From: Brevipalpus yothersi
Lineage: Eukaryota > Arthropoda > Arachnida > Trombidiformes > Tenuipalpidae
NCBI GenBank assembly: GCA_003956705.1
Contig: QZCP01000039.1
Span: 56,251 to 120,250, forward strand
Direction of reading: 5' to 3'
Length of the DNA stretch: 64,000 nt
Under the pieces are notes generated by a model that saw nothing but the letters and a program-made list of their open reading frames with translations, had not been told where the DNA came from and did not search any database. The translations under genes and the position numbers were made by a program. Shown in pieces: positions 40,703 through 48,121 of this stretch (positions are counted from its first letter, which is position 1; the number at the start of each line of letters is the position of its first letter).

Positions 40703-43700
40703 AAAATTGGAAAGATAAATTGTCAAACATCTGTATTCTTTCTCTTCTTTTTCTATTTTGAGGAATTGGATTTCATACAATTTCGGTGTACCCATAACAA
40801 ACATTAAAACTCGATATATATATCAAACTTTCTCTTTCTCTTTTTTCTCTCTATTCTCAGGAATACGCAACAAAAATTCTCAAATTGAACGTATCATTCT
40901 TCATCGAGATGAAAGTGATACCAGCGCTCGAACCCATGGATTCGGTTTGTGTGTGATGGGAGGCAAAATGTCAGAAAGTGATGGAAAATTGTACGCCTAC
41001 GTTGCCTATGTGGTGCCTGGAGGTCCAGCAGATAAAATGTCTATGAGAGCTGGAGATAAGATTCTTGAATGGGATCGAAAAAGTTTGGTAAATTGTACAT
41101 ATGAGCAGGTTTGCAGTATCATTGAAAGTAGTAAGAGCACTGCTGAACTCATAATCGAACCTTATTCCCGAGGGTAAGTAGCAGTAACATTGGGTTTAGT
41201 GTGGATATATGTGATATACATACATTCAAAAAGTGTAGATGTATTACTCTCTTCTATGTTCCCGAGTTTTTTCTACTCTATCTCCATTTTCTATAATTTT
41301 TTTCTTTGGAAAAACGCAGAAGAACGGATAAAATTTGATTTTCTGTAACCAATTTACATGCATATTCTTCGCCAAATGTTCATGTATTCTATGTTTGATC
41401 CTCTCGGCGAAATAGAGCATGTGAATACCTGGCCTACATATTGAAGGGGAAGCAAGATTTGTATATGTGAACTTAGGAATGTTGCAGTGTAGAGGGGGAA
41501 ACTTTCATGGATGGTGAAATGAATTTTTCATCACTCGATGTTGCTCTTTTCTTTCCATTTTTTTCCAATAATGAAGTATAGCTTACTACCCCAATAGTTT
41601 TGTCCATTCGTATGTATCATTTGAGGATCATTCGAATTATTTCTATTCTCAAAGGATTGCTCAAGCATGTTCATAGAGATTGGGTATCTTTTCTGAACTC
41701 AACACAATAATTTTGTGAGAAGAGAAAAGGAAATGAAAAACTTGAATGAAATAAAGAAGCTCTTGAAATTGAGAGTGAATTGAAATGCATTCTGAATTCC
41801 TCTCGCTCTCTCAGTGATTATGACAATTGCATTGATTTTGTGGATCAAAGGGTTCACTTTCTTCGTTGACTTGTTGTCGTAAACTATGTTCTCACACATT
41901 TTTTTTCGCTCCGATTTCGTTCACACAAGAATGCTTTCACTAATGGATTTTTTTTATTTATTTTTTTCTCTCTCACTTCGATCTATTCCGTACACACACC
42001 TTATATACATTGACAGTGAACGACGTGGTGCTCTAGTCCATCAACGTAGACGTCTAAGTCAAGGATTTTCACAGAGTGGTAGTGATATATTCACTGGTCC
42101 ACCAGCTTCACCATCCTCTCTTGCCGCATCCATGTCAATACGTCGAAAATTACCCAAGCCTCCAGGCAGTGGCAGTGGCAGTGGTGGTGGAGGTGGTATT
42201 GGTGGAGATTTAAGTACCGGTACCATGAATCAAGGTGAAATACTCATACAAGCATGGATCGATATGGAACGCAGTGAGCTGGTCATAACAATATTGTGTG
42301 CAAAGGGAATCCAGTCAAGCAAAAAATCGTCATGTTTTGTTAGGGTCAGAATATTACCTGAATTGTGAGTATGCTTTTATGATTTGAGCATTCTGATCTC
42401 TCTCTCTCTCTTTCTCCCAGAGAATAAATCGAATATACACAATACATATGTTCTTATGATACCCAAATCTTCTGAAAGCATTATGATAGTAGCTATGATG
42501 CAATAACGATAGAATGATCTTATTATAGAAGGCATAAGGAATAAGAAATAAGGAAAATGATGATGACGATGATTGTTTTTCGCTTCTCTTCTCTTCTACT
42601 TCTCTTTTGTCATGTATACATATAAAAATATAACTTTCAATCGATCTTCAATCTTTTACGCTTCTTGATTTGATTTACTTTCACTGGAAAAGAGAGAGAT
42701 CCTCTAATGTTTCTCTTTTTCTATTTTCTCCTTCTTCTTTTACTCTTTTACAGAGGCTTTGAGTGTTGTCAAACTGAGTTGACCAGTGGACTGGAGTGGA
42801 ATGAGACTGTATTGTTTCAAAATTTTCCCATGGAAAAGGTATGATCATTCATCCACCAAAAACTTTTCAATGATACATACATACAGACACACAGATACAA
42901 ATTTTATCTCTCTCTTTCTCTTTCTCTCAACCATTTTCTCTTTTTATCCTTGAGTAAACTAATATTATCATCATTTTCAGTTTTCTCTGAAGAAAGAGAG
43001 AGGTATATATTTACTTTTGGGTCATTGTCTTTTGTCGAAAAAGTTCATCCATTCTTCTTCTACTTTCATGATATCCGTTCGAGTATGCTATTGTGAGCAT
43101 ACTGCAGTGAATATTAATTGAAATGACTTTTATCGATTTTACTGGGAAAATAATCATTAAGGTTTCCAACTATTTCCATCATCTGGTCACCAACTCTTCT
43201 TCTGGTAGACTTATCATTCAGATATCAAAATAATTAGCTATTCATCATTTTGGACTATATTTAGCGGAATTTTCTTCAACAATTCCATCATTTATTTGTG
43301 TGTGTTTTTTATTTTCAACCAAATAAGAGGAGAATAATTGCTACTAAATCTGTTCTGGTTGAGCAATTCTTCTCTATTTTTAGTCTATTTTCCAGAATAT
43401 TTTTTTTAATTCTCAATCCAATGAACGCTTCAATTCTTTTTCACCCTAAAACTGCATAATTCTGATGATTATTATTTACCAGTATCATAATTTCTTCGTT
43501 CTTAAATTTTTTTCCCAGATTAATGATATGGCCTTGGAGATTGGTATTTGGGAAGGAATGCCCGCCAATGCCCGACTTCTAGGAGAAACCGTTATACCAT
43601 TGGAAAGTGCAATAGCCCATAATACCGATTGGTGGCCTCTTTTATCCTCAGTTTTTCCATACAATATTAATCGTAGCACATCTTTGGACACACTTGGTGA

Positions 43701-45069
43701 GCATTGATCAGCCACTATTCTGCTACCCAGAATCTACCGAAAAAAAATATTGAAACATATTCACAATTCATATGTTCTTTTCTTTACTTCAGCTGTCAAG
43801 CCCCATGAACACCCTGTATGCCTTTCGGAATCAAAATCTGTGCCATCAAGTAGACGAAATTCGGGTCGATCAGATATAATTGAGCCGCCAATGATGCCTC
43901 ATCTTCGTCGTTCTGGTGACAATTTAACCATTAACATATCACCATCACGCACAATGAGCTTACGCCATAATTCAATTGACAAAATTTCTGTCACCAATAC
44001 TCCATCATCGACCATGATTATGAACAAATTATCCAATCTTGGCTCTGATTTGGCTCCTTCCGTTGGTAATAATAATCTACAAGTTGATATGCCCATCAGT
44101 CCGAGACGAAAAAGTGCCACAGCAATCATGTCACGAACATCAGTGGAGCGTACAGGTAGCATCAAATCGATCGATAATCATCGATCGTCTAGTGCTGGTC
44201 TTGATCGTGATCTGACCGATATCAATAAGCGTCGAGAAAGTGATACCAGCTCAGAGGGCTTAACATCGGAAAGTGATTCAATTAACACTTCCACATTGTC
44301 TCATATTGATGGTGAAGGTGGGTTTGATTTTTATAGAATAAATTGCACAAATAGCTCTTCCTATGAAAATAGTGATATAAATATTGACAAAATTCTGGAG
44401 AGGAGACCACAAGCGAGTCAATTCGAATTGTATCTAATTATAAAAGATCGATAAGCCTATGTATCAGAGTTTGAGAATCAAATACGATCCTGGTTTTGAT
44501 CACTTAATCGCACTAATTACTTTTGGTTTTATTTTCTATCCAAATTGTATCCAGGATCACGTGTCGATGTAGGAGACATCAAGTTGGGTTTCGTGATGAC
44601 CAAGGGACACTTGGAAGTTGAAGTGATCACCGCTCGCAATTTGGGCAAAGGTCAAATTAATCAACCTCCAGGTAAGCAGGCTCATTAAGCTCATGCGACC
44701 AATAATCACCCGTATAAATGGTGATTCGATTAACTTGAATAATGATGATAATTTTCTCTATCTTTCTCTCTCTTCGATCACGTTCCATCAGATACTTATG
44801 TGAAAACTTATCTGAAAGAAAATAATCGACATACCAATAAGAAGAAAACTCGAGTTGTCTATGGCTCCTTCGATCCATTATACAAGCAAACACTCAAATA
44901 TGATGCAGCACTAATATACGGTCGATCATTATTGGTGATGGTTTGGCAGAAACACAAAGGTTTTGAACACAATACACCTATTGGTGCTGTCGATGTGAAA
45001 GTGAATCAATTAAATTTGCAAAAACTTACAATTAGCTGGTACAAATTATATGCCATTTCCAATCCATGA
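11842..45069 (+). CDS. Rim: Rim: regulating synaptic membrane exocytosis protein (13 coding exons)
   Basis: RIM is a presynaptic active-zone scaffold. It binds Rab3 on synaptic vesicles, the priming factor Unc13, voltage-gated calcium channels and RIM-BP, placing primed vesicles near calcium entry. I joined 13 exons at GT-AG sites. All phases agree and the sum is 3867 nt, or 1288 residues plus TGA. Order by residue: Rab-binding helix 130-156; zinc finger 188-232 with eight Cys in C-x2-C-x12-C-x2-C-x4-C-x2-C-x13-C-x2-C; Ser/Arg-rich linker about 235-670; PDZ about 675-775; C2A about 852-980; Ser/Arg linker to 1157; C2B about 1160-1285. Two RxLPxxP motifs (618-624 and 822-828) fit the RIM-BP SH3 consensus. 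The protein stops right after C2B. An in-frame TAG at 11794 supports the start at 11842. Upstream UTR exons and extra cassette exons are possible. Domain assignments are from memory of the family. Confidence 0.93.
15252..15327. repeat. compound (CT)n-(CTTT)n microsatellite
   Basis: CT units with one G interruption at 15271 run into CTTT tetramers. The same CT-to-CTTT layout occurs at 36342-36416. Confidence 0.95.
16418..16492. repeat. (GA)n microsatellite
   Basis: About 37 uninterrupted GA units inside Rim intron 1. Confidence 0.95.
16891..16934. repeat. (CT)n microsatellite
   Basis: About 22 CT units, opposite in sense to the GA run about 400 bp upstream. Confidence 0.95.
17697..17859. repeat. 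(GA)n microsatellite with assembly gap
   Basis: GA units flank 66 N bases (17751-17816). The array was evidently too long or too uniform to be read through, so its true length is unknown. Confidence 0.95.
17751..17816. other. assembly gap (66 N)
   Basis: A run of N bases inside the GA array. Confidence 0.99.
18463..18538. repeat. (CT)n microsatellite
   Basis: About 38 uninterrupted CT units. It is opposite in sense to the gapped GA array about 600 bp upstream. Confidence 0.95.
19362..19410. repeat. (GT)n microsatellite
   Basis: About 24 GT units. This is the only long GT/CA array in the window, against dozens of GA/CT arrays. Confidence 0.95.
20796..20854. repeat. (GA)n microsatellite
   Basis: About 29 uninterrupted GA units in Rim intron 1. 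Confidence 0.95.
23635..23680. repeat. (CT)n-(CTTT)n tract in a pyrimidine-rich block
   Basis: CT units then CTTT units inside a longer pyrimidine-rich stretch (about 23,380-23,770). Confidence 0.85.
25731..25788. repeat. (CT)n microsatellite
   Basis: About 29 CT units some 360 bp before Rim exon 2. Confidence 0.95.
26149..26356 (+). CDS. Rim: Rim exon 2: zinc finger, first six cysteines
   Basis: The exon lies between CTACCAG and AAG|GTAAAC. Entered in phase 2, it completes Arg156 and encodes residues to 225. Cysteines at residues 188, 191, 204, 207, 212 and 215 (CRTC, CDTC, CEDC) supply six of the eight ligands of the FYVE-like zinc finger between the two Rab-binding helices in RIM. It leaves in phase 0. 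An internal ATG at 26162 lies in frame but needs no special role. Confidence 0.92.
26376..26422. repeat. (CT)n microsatellite beside a Rim splice donor
   Basis: About 23 CT units beginning 19 bp into Rim intron 2. Confidence 0.95.
26712..26794. repeat. (CT)n microsatellite with one N
   Basis: About 40 CT units with one T-rich interruption and an ambiguous base at 26749, which marks an unresolved assembly position. Confidence 0.95.
26972..26996. repeat. (GA)n microsatellite
   Basis: About 12 GA units, opposite in sense to the two CT arrays upstream in the same intron. Confidence 0.95.
30180..30332 (+). CDS. Rim: Rim exon 3: end of zinc finger
   Basis: A 51-codon exon between TATACAG and CAG|GTAAGT, phase 0 at both ends. 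It opens with Leu-Trp-Met-Cys-Ser-Phe-Cys-Arg and so supplies zinc ligands seven and eight (residues 229 and 232). The Trp two residues before the Cys pair matches the conserved W-x-C-x2-C of RIM. The remainder starts the linker. Because both ends are phase 0, skipping this exon would keep the frame but destroy the second zinc site. Confidence 0.92.
30482..30540. repeat. (CT)n microsatellite
   Basis: 59 bp of perfect CT, equal in length to the opposite-sense GA array at 30848-30906. Confidence 0.95.
30848..30906. repeat. (GA)n microsatellite
   Basis: 59 bp of perfect GA, complementary to the CT array 307 bp upstream. Confidence 0.95.
31931..31968. repeat. (GA)n microsatellite
   Basis: About 19 GA units. 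Another GA array lies at 32101-32135. Confidence 0.95.
33927..34010. repeat. compound (GAAA)n-(GA)n microsatellite
   Basis: About ten GAAA tetramers are followed by about 17 GA units, with short GATA repeats just after. Confidence 0.95.
35060..35963 (+). CDS. Rim: Rim exon 4: long Ser/Arg/Asn-rich linker
   Basis: The largest exon, residues 277-577, between CATTTACAG and CTTC|GTAAGT (phase 0 in, phase 1 out). Its low-complexity sequence is rich in Ser, Arg, Asn and Asp, with many basic-x-Ser sites (RRYS, RKS, RRSRRSKS) that could be phosphorylated, and an Asn/Gly run. In RIM the segment between zinc finger and PDZ is long and poorly conserved, so no function can be read from it. The open frame runs past the donor into the intron to 36007 and should not be taken as the exon end. 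Confidence 0.9.
35964..37112 (+). other. Rim intron 4
   Basis: A 1,149-bp intron with a compound CT/CTTT array (36342-36416). It ends in CTCTTTTACAG. Confidence 0.82.
36342..36416. repeat. compound (CT)n-(CTTT)n microsatellite
   Basis: About 25 CT units followed by CTTT tetramers. Confidence 0.95.
37113..37261 (+). CDS. Rim: Rim exon 5: linker with RIM-BP-type motif
   Basis: The exon is entered in phase 1 and leaves in phase 0 at CAG|GTAAGT, residues 578-627. It contains Arg-Ala-Leu-Pro-Arg-Ile-Pro at residues 618-624, which fits the RxLPxxP consensus bound by RIM-BP SH3 domains. A Pro/Ser segment with basic-x-Ser sites (RRSIPS, TRRSS) precedes it. Confidence 0.9.
37262..39433 (+). other. 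Rim intron 5
   Basis: A 2,172-bp intron holding a CT array (37516-37550), a GA array (37759-37803) and a TA-rich tract near 38,860. No other gene is recognised. Confidence 0.82.
37759..37803. repeat. (GA)n microsatellite
   Basis: About 22 GA units, opposite in sense to the CT array at 37516-37550 about 210 bp upstream. Confidence 0.95.
39434..39575 (+). CDS. Rim: Rim exon 6: segment before the PDZ domain
   Basis: A short exon with no in-frame ATG, found by splice sites and phase: CACTTTAG, then GCTG|GTAAGT, phase 0 in and 1 out. It encodes residues 628-674, SRSLLELPQGRTHSTHS through ITIVIDDVDSAG. The stop-free frame, strong donor and agreement with both neighbours' phases support it. No known domain lies in it. 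The acidic, hydrophobic end leads into the PDZ domain. Confidence 0.86.
39576..40860 (+). other. Rim intron 6
   Basis: A 1,285-bp intron with a long GA array at 40635-40700 about 160 bp before the PDZ exon. It ends in CTATTCTCAG. Confidence 0.82.
40635..40700. repeat. (GA)n microsatellite
   Basis: About 33 perfect GA units. Confidence 0.95.
40861..41173 (+). CDS. Rim: Rim exon 7: PDZ domain
   Basis: One exon encodes almost the whole PDZ domain (about residues 675-775). The ligand-binding loop reads Gly-Phe-Gly-Leu-Cys-Val-Met-Gly-Gly-Lys, close to the GLKVVGGK type of RIM. MSESDGKLYAYVAYV, RAGDKILEWD and the helix YEQVCSIIESSK follow as expected. In other animals this domain binds the C-terminus of CaV2 calcium channels and ELKS. 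The exon is entered in phase 1 and leaves in phase 2 at CGAGG|GTAAGT. Confidence 0.95.
41174..42016 (+). other. Rim intron 7
   Basis: An 843-bp intron ending in ACATTGACAG. Only A/T-rich sequence with short CT runs is visible. Confidence 0.82.
42017..42364 (+). CDS. Rim: Rim exon 8: linker with second RxLPxxP motif and start of C2A
   Basis: Residues 779-894, phase 2 at both ends. The first part is basic and Ser/Pro-rich and includes Arg-Lys-Leu-Pro-Lys-Pro-Pro (822-828), a second RIM-BP-type SH3 ligand, followed by a Gly/Ser run that probably acts as a flexible spacer. C2A begins with Gly-Glu-Ile-Leu-Ile-Gln, then SELVITILCAKGIQSS and SCFVRVRIL. The calcium-coordinating aspartates of synaptotagmin-type C2 domains are absent from these stretches, as expected for RIM C2A. 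Confidence 0.92.
42365..42753 (+). other. Rim intron 8
   Basis: A 389-bp intron with a GTGAGT donor and CTCTTTTACAG acceptor. Only short CT runs are seen. Confidence 0.85.
42754..42838 (+). CDS. Rim: Rim exon 9: C2A middle strands
   Basis: An 85-nt exon completing Leu895 of the C2A domain and encoding GFECCQTELTSGLEWNETVL then FQNFPMEK. The Leu-Glu-Trp-Asn-Glu segment aligns with the 'L-x-P-x-W-N-E' turn of C2 domains. It leaves in phase 0 at AAG|GTATGA. Confidence 0.9.
42839..43518 (+). other. Rim intron 9
   Basis: A 680-bp A/T-rich intron ending in TTTTCCCAG. No other feature is recognised. Confidence 0.85.
43519..43696 (+). CDS. Rim: Rim exon 10: C2A C-terminal strands
   Basis: Phase 0 in, phase 1 out at CTTG|GTGAGC. 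It encodes MALEIGIWEGM, RLLGETVIPLESA and DWWPLL, the last strands of C2A (Leu-Gly-Glu-x-x-Ile-Pro-Leu, then the Trp-Trp-Pro-Leu end typical of C2 domains). It then begins the C2A-C2B linker. Confidence 0.92.
43793..44317 (+). CDS. Rim: Rim exon 11: C2A-C2B linker
   Basis: Follows a 96-bp intron. Phase 1 at both ends, so it could be skipped without breaking the frame. The roughly 175 residues are rich in Ser, Arg, Asn and Asp, with repeated basic-Ser motifs (RRNSG, PRRKSA, RRESDTSSE). The vertebrate RIM-BP motif lies in this linker, but I find no RxLPxxP here. The nearest proline motif is EPPMMPHLRR. The open frame running to 44454 extends past the GAAG|GTGGGT donor into the intron. Confidence 0.9.
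44555..44671 (+). CDS. Rim: Rim exon 12: start of C2B
   Basis: Phase 1 at both ends, between GTATCCAG and CCAG|GTAAGC. It encodes VGDIKLGFVMTKGHLEVEVI and TARNLGKGQINQPPG. Gly-Asp-Ile-x-Leu/Ile-Gly and Leu-Glu-Val-Glu-Val-Ile are signature strands of RIM C2B. The exon has no long ATG-started frame and was recognised by domain and phase. Confidence 0.93.
44792..45069 (+). CDS. Rim: Rim exon 13: rest of C2B and stop
   Basis: Entered in phase 1, it completes Asp and reads TYVKTYLKEN, KKKTRVVYGSFDPLYKQTL, LLVMVW, IGAVDVKVNQL and SWYKLYAISNP, then TGA at 45067-45069. The KKKT-R-V-x-x-x-x-x-DPLY-Q strand and the Trp-Tyr-Lys-Leu end match RIM C2B closely. In other animals this domain binds PI(4,5)P2 and liprin-alpha without calcium. 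The protein ends only five or six residues after the domain, without the longer tail of some vertebrate RIMs. Confidence 0.95.
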
Positions 45070-45870
45070 TCAATTGTTTTTTCACACAGTTCTTCCTCTC
45101 TCTCTCTCTCAAACTCATTCACTCACTCAAAACTGACTGGAAAACAAAAGAAAAATTTTCATTCAAGCTCACCCAAAAATTAAATGATATTTATTTAGTT
45201 TTATTTTTTATTAATGTTGCCGTTGTTTTCTTTTTCATTTGTGAACCCATCATTAAATCATCCATCTCATTAATTATTTACTATTGTAGATAGAATACAA
45301 AAATTCTGATAAAATCTATGTACAACATATGTGTATAGCGAGCCAGTTATAATTATTAATTATCATAATTATTATTACTTTTGGGCACCTTTGATCATAT
45401 CTTCGATGGCCATCAAATTATTTCGTATTCTTACTATTAATATACATCTGAATGTATACCAATTTTTTCTATCATGCACAAAATATCCAAAGCCTAAAAA
45501 TATTTCACATACACGAAACCATTTTTCCTAACAATTTTGAGCACTTTAACAAAAAGGGTAAAAATTAATGATATTTATTTGTTATCACAATAGCTGTTTA
45601 TATTTACCAAATTTAATCCAAATTATTATTATTATTACAATTACTATAAATGTTATTATGAAATGTTATGTTCCTCAAGCATTCAATATTAAAATCTATT
45701 GCCAAAAGAAAAAATCGAAAACCATTTTAAAATTAACAACTAAAACTAAACCAACCCTGCAAATAAAAACTGAACTTTGATGGGATATCATCCCTTAATG
45801 ATTGAATAGTGGGTACAATATTGGTCCAAGAAAATCCACAATACATATCGATTCTCATTACAACTTTTTA
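45070..45870 (+). other. Rim 3' UTR and flank
   Basis: A/T-rich sequence after the Rim stop. It holds no open frame of note. The likely 3' end is near the AATAAA at 45762, shortly before the duplicated segment begins at 45871. Confidence 0.55.
45762..45767 (+). terminator. candidate poly(A) signal for Rim
   Basis: A canonical AATAAA about 700 bp after the stop codon. An ATTAAA near 45,252 is an alternative. Choice between them needs transcript ends. Confidence 0.4.
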
Positions 45871-46065
45871 ACCGATGCTAGCATCTCATGGCATAGTATT
45901 TTCTGGTCAAAATAAGCTTTTCCACTGTGACATCAGAGGTCACGATAGTATCAGCCATAAAATTTCTGCCCTTCTTGTCTTGAGGAATAGTTCTGAACTA
46001 TTAGTTCATTTAATTTCTTTCAAAAAAAACCCGAAAAATAACAAAAAATTTGCTTAAATTTTGGG
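45871..46065 (+). repeat. duplicated segment, copy A
   Basis: This matches copy B at 49555-49735 in the same orientation, with scattered substitutions and small indels (roughly three quarters identical by eye). Shared blocks include ACCGATGCT, GCATCTCATGG, GACATCAGAGGTC, GGCCATAAAATT or its variant AGCCATAAAATT, and CTTCTTGTCTTGAGGA or its near match. Part of each copy can be translated without stops, with similar products containing a Ser/Cys-Asp-Ile-Arg-Gly core. The element family is unknown to me. Confidence 0.8.
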
Positions 46066-46566
46066 ATACACTGGTAGAACTAAGTACTCTCTGGTAATCG
46101 ATAAGTCAAGAAAATGGAGGTATCAACATTCCACTTGATGAGTTATCTTCATCTTTAAACCAGTGTCTGGTGTGTGTTCAAAAGAGACACTAGCTCTTGC
46201 ACCCTTGTTTACTGGCTGTAATTGTCAGCAAAGATAATAATAATTGTGATGAACTAGTTTTCAATTCTATAAACATCAGCTATCTAGTTTCATTGTCAAA
46301 CTTTTCCGTTTCAGTCGACTACAATCTGTCTTCATGAATAAGTCTCTCAAAAAGGATATCTATCCAGTTTAACCAATATCACATATAAAGTGCTTGAGTT
46401 TTTTGCTCCCAAAAGGTATGTTGACGCTAACGTGGGTATTTGTGATTGTTTTCTCCTCTTAGAAAATTGAAATATCATATTTTTTAGATGAAATTTTCCC
46501 TTAAAGCTATCATTCTGACTTGATGATTGATTTGTTCACCTTACTTCTAGATAAGTTCGATCTCTG
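46066..46566. other. intergenic sequence between duplicated segment and broken coding region
   Basis: A/T-rich sequence. I see no feature in it. Confidence 0.5.
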
Positions 46567-46569
46567 AAA

Positions 46570-47505
46570 ATGTCTCACCGATATAGAAGCAGAAATGGAG
46601 CTCAAAATCGATTTTTCAACCTTCAGGAACCGTACTCAAGTGGAGATATGAAACAGACCCTCAAATCTCAATGCGATCGTTGTCTAGGGCAACTAGCACA
46701 TCCTGAGAAGATCCTCAGAAGATTTTCGATTTACGGTGATCAGGAGCTATCACATATGAAAGCCATGATACTTGGCCGGAAGCGATATAGTAGTACTGAT
46801 GAGAATGTCAAACTAGAATGGGATACTTGCTATGCTGATATGAAGAGAAAATATACACCTCAAGAAACATCGAATGGCTTTCTCGGTCAATACACATATA
46901 AGGAGCTCGAATCGACGAATATTGTGATCAAAACTCGAGACATGGTGAGCTGAATGAGAAAGCTGATCTATTCGTTCGCAAGTACTTTCTTCCAACTGGA
47001 CTATATCCATCACAGCTTGCTTGCGAATTCATAGCCTATGGTCTCTCTGATACCAGGCTTCTGCTAACCGATGAGCCTCAAGAGACTGCCAAACAAGTCC
47101 TCGACTTTCTCGCTTGTGCCCACATTTTAATGGATAGAATCACTAAGCCTGTATTTTCAGGTGTGTTACGAAACATACATGGACTACCAAGTCCACGAAC
47201 ATCTTTCAGAACGTTGCTTTAAAATTATATGACCCAACTAAATTAGTTCAAACCTTGTTCTTGTCGCTAACTTTCTCTAAGAAACTCTCTCTAAGAAATT
47301 GATGTCCAATTTTTTCTTCTCGGTTTCTATGATATACTGTTTCTGTCAAATTTGTTCGAGAGAAACAATGAAAGATCGAGAGAGATATTTATTAGCTAAT
47401 CTCAAATTCGATTTCGAATTTGACCTGCTCCAATGCTCTGAGAATATAATCGATAAAGTAAAGTTAAAGTACCAAGAGGTGCCAAAAAGTAGCCAAAAAG
47501 TTTAG
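46570..47505 (+). pseudogene. unrecognised coding-like region, apparently broken
   Basis: The first open frame starts at ATG 46570 and runs 127 codons, with a Cys-rich spot (QCDRCLGQLAHPEKILRRF) and mixed, protein-like composition. It stops at 46951, but a second frame opens exactly there and continues with ELNEKADLFVRKYFLPTGLY, then TAKQVLDFLACAHILMDRI, ending at a TAA near 47222. A one-base shift at about 46,940 would join them. A third open stretch (47299-47505) reads ETMKDRERYLLANLKF then FDLLQCSENIIDKVKLKYQE. Gene-like composition in successive frames suggests a decayed or mis-assembled gene, or one with small introns I have not resolved. I recognise no family. Confidence 0.45.
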
Positions 47506-48121
47506 CACTTCTGATAGAGAAGAACCTAGATTCATGATGACAATCAATCGATCTCTCCTCCTGCCATGAATAAACTGAATAAAATACTATATTAAAAATA
47601 TTTTGAAAGTAGCAAAAAATTGGGACACCAGGCCAACACCGTGAGCACTCATGTCAAATTTTTGAAAATGCTTTATCGCTCTGTATCCAGATGGTATTCG
47701 ATAGTTTCCAGAATAACTTTTTCTTGCCTCAAATTTTTTACAAGCTACTGTAAAATGTTCTAAAATTTTGAATAAGATTATTCACAACCATATCAATTCA
47801 TATCAATGAGCATTGATGATGTGATTGCTTGTTATAATTGATCATCGAATTCTTATCATCCTCAAGTTCAATGAACTAACATTTTCAACATCTGAATATT
47901 TGTCATAGTTAAAAGAATTCATTTGATTTATTTATCCATGTATGTTGCTTAAACTTGGCGCGCTCATATGTTTTCATGATAAAACTTGTTGTTGATATAA
48001 GTTTGGGCGCCAAAATAATTGTGTTGTTGCTATGTTGTTACTGTTTGATCGATCGGAAATTATTTGTGGACGATTAATTAATTAATTACGGTTGAAAGAT
48101 TATCTTGCCTAGTTTTGAGTG
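47506..48121. other. sequence upstream of the HAUS6-like copy
   Basis: About 600 bp of A/T-rich sequence. The last part could be the former promoter of the HAUS6-like copy. No element is recognised. Confidence 0.45.
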
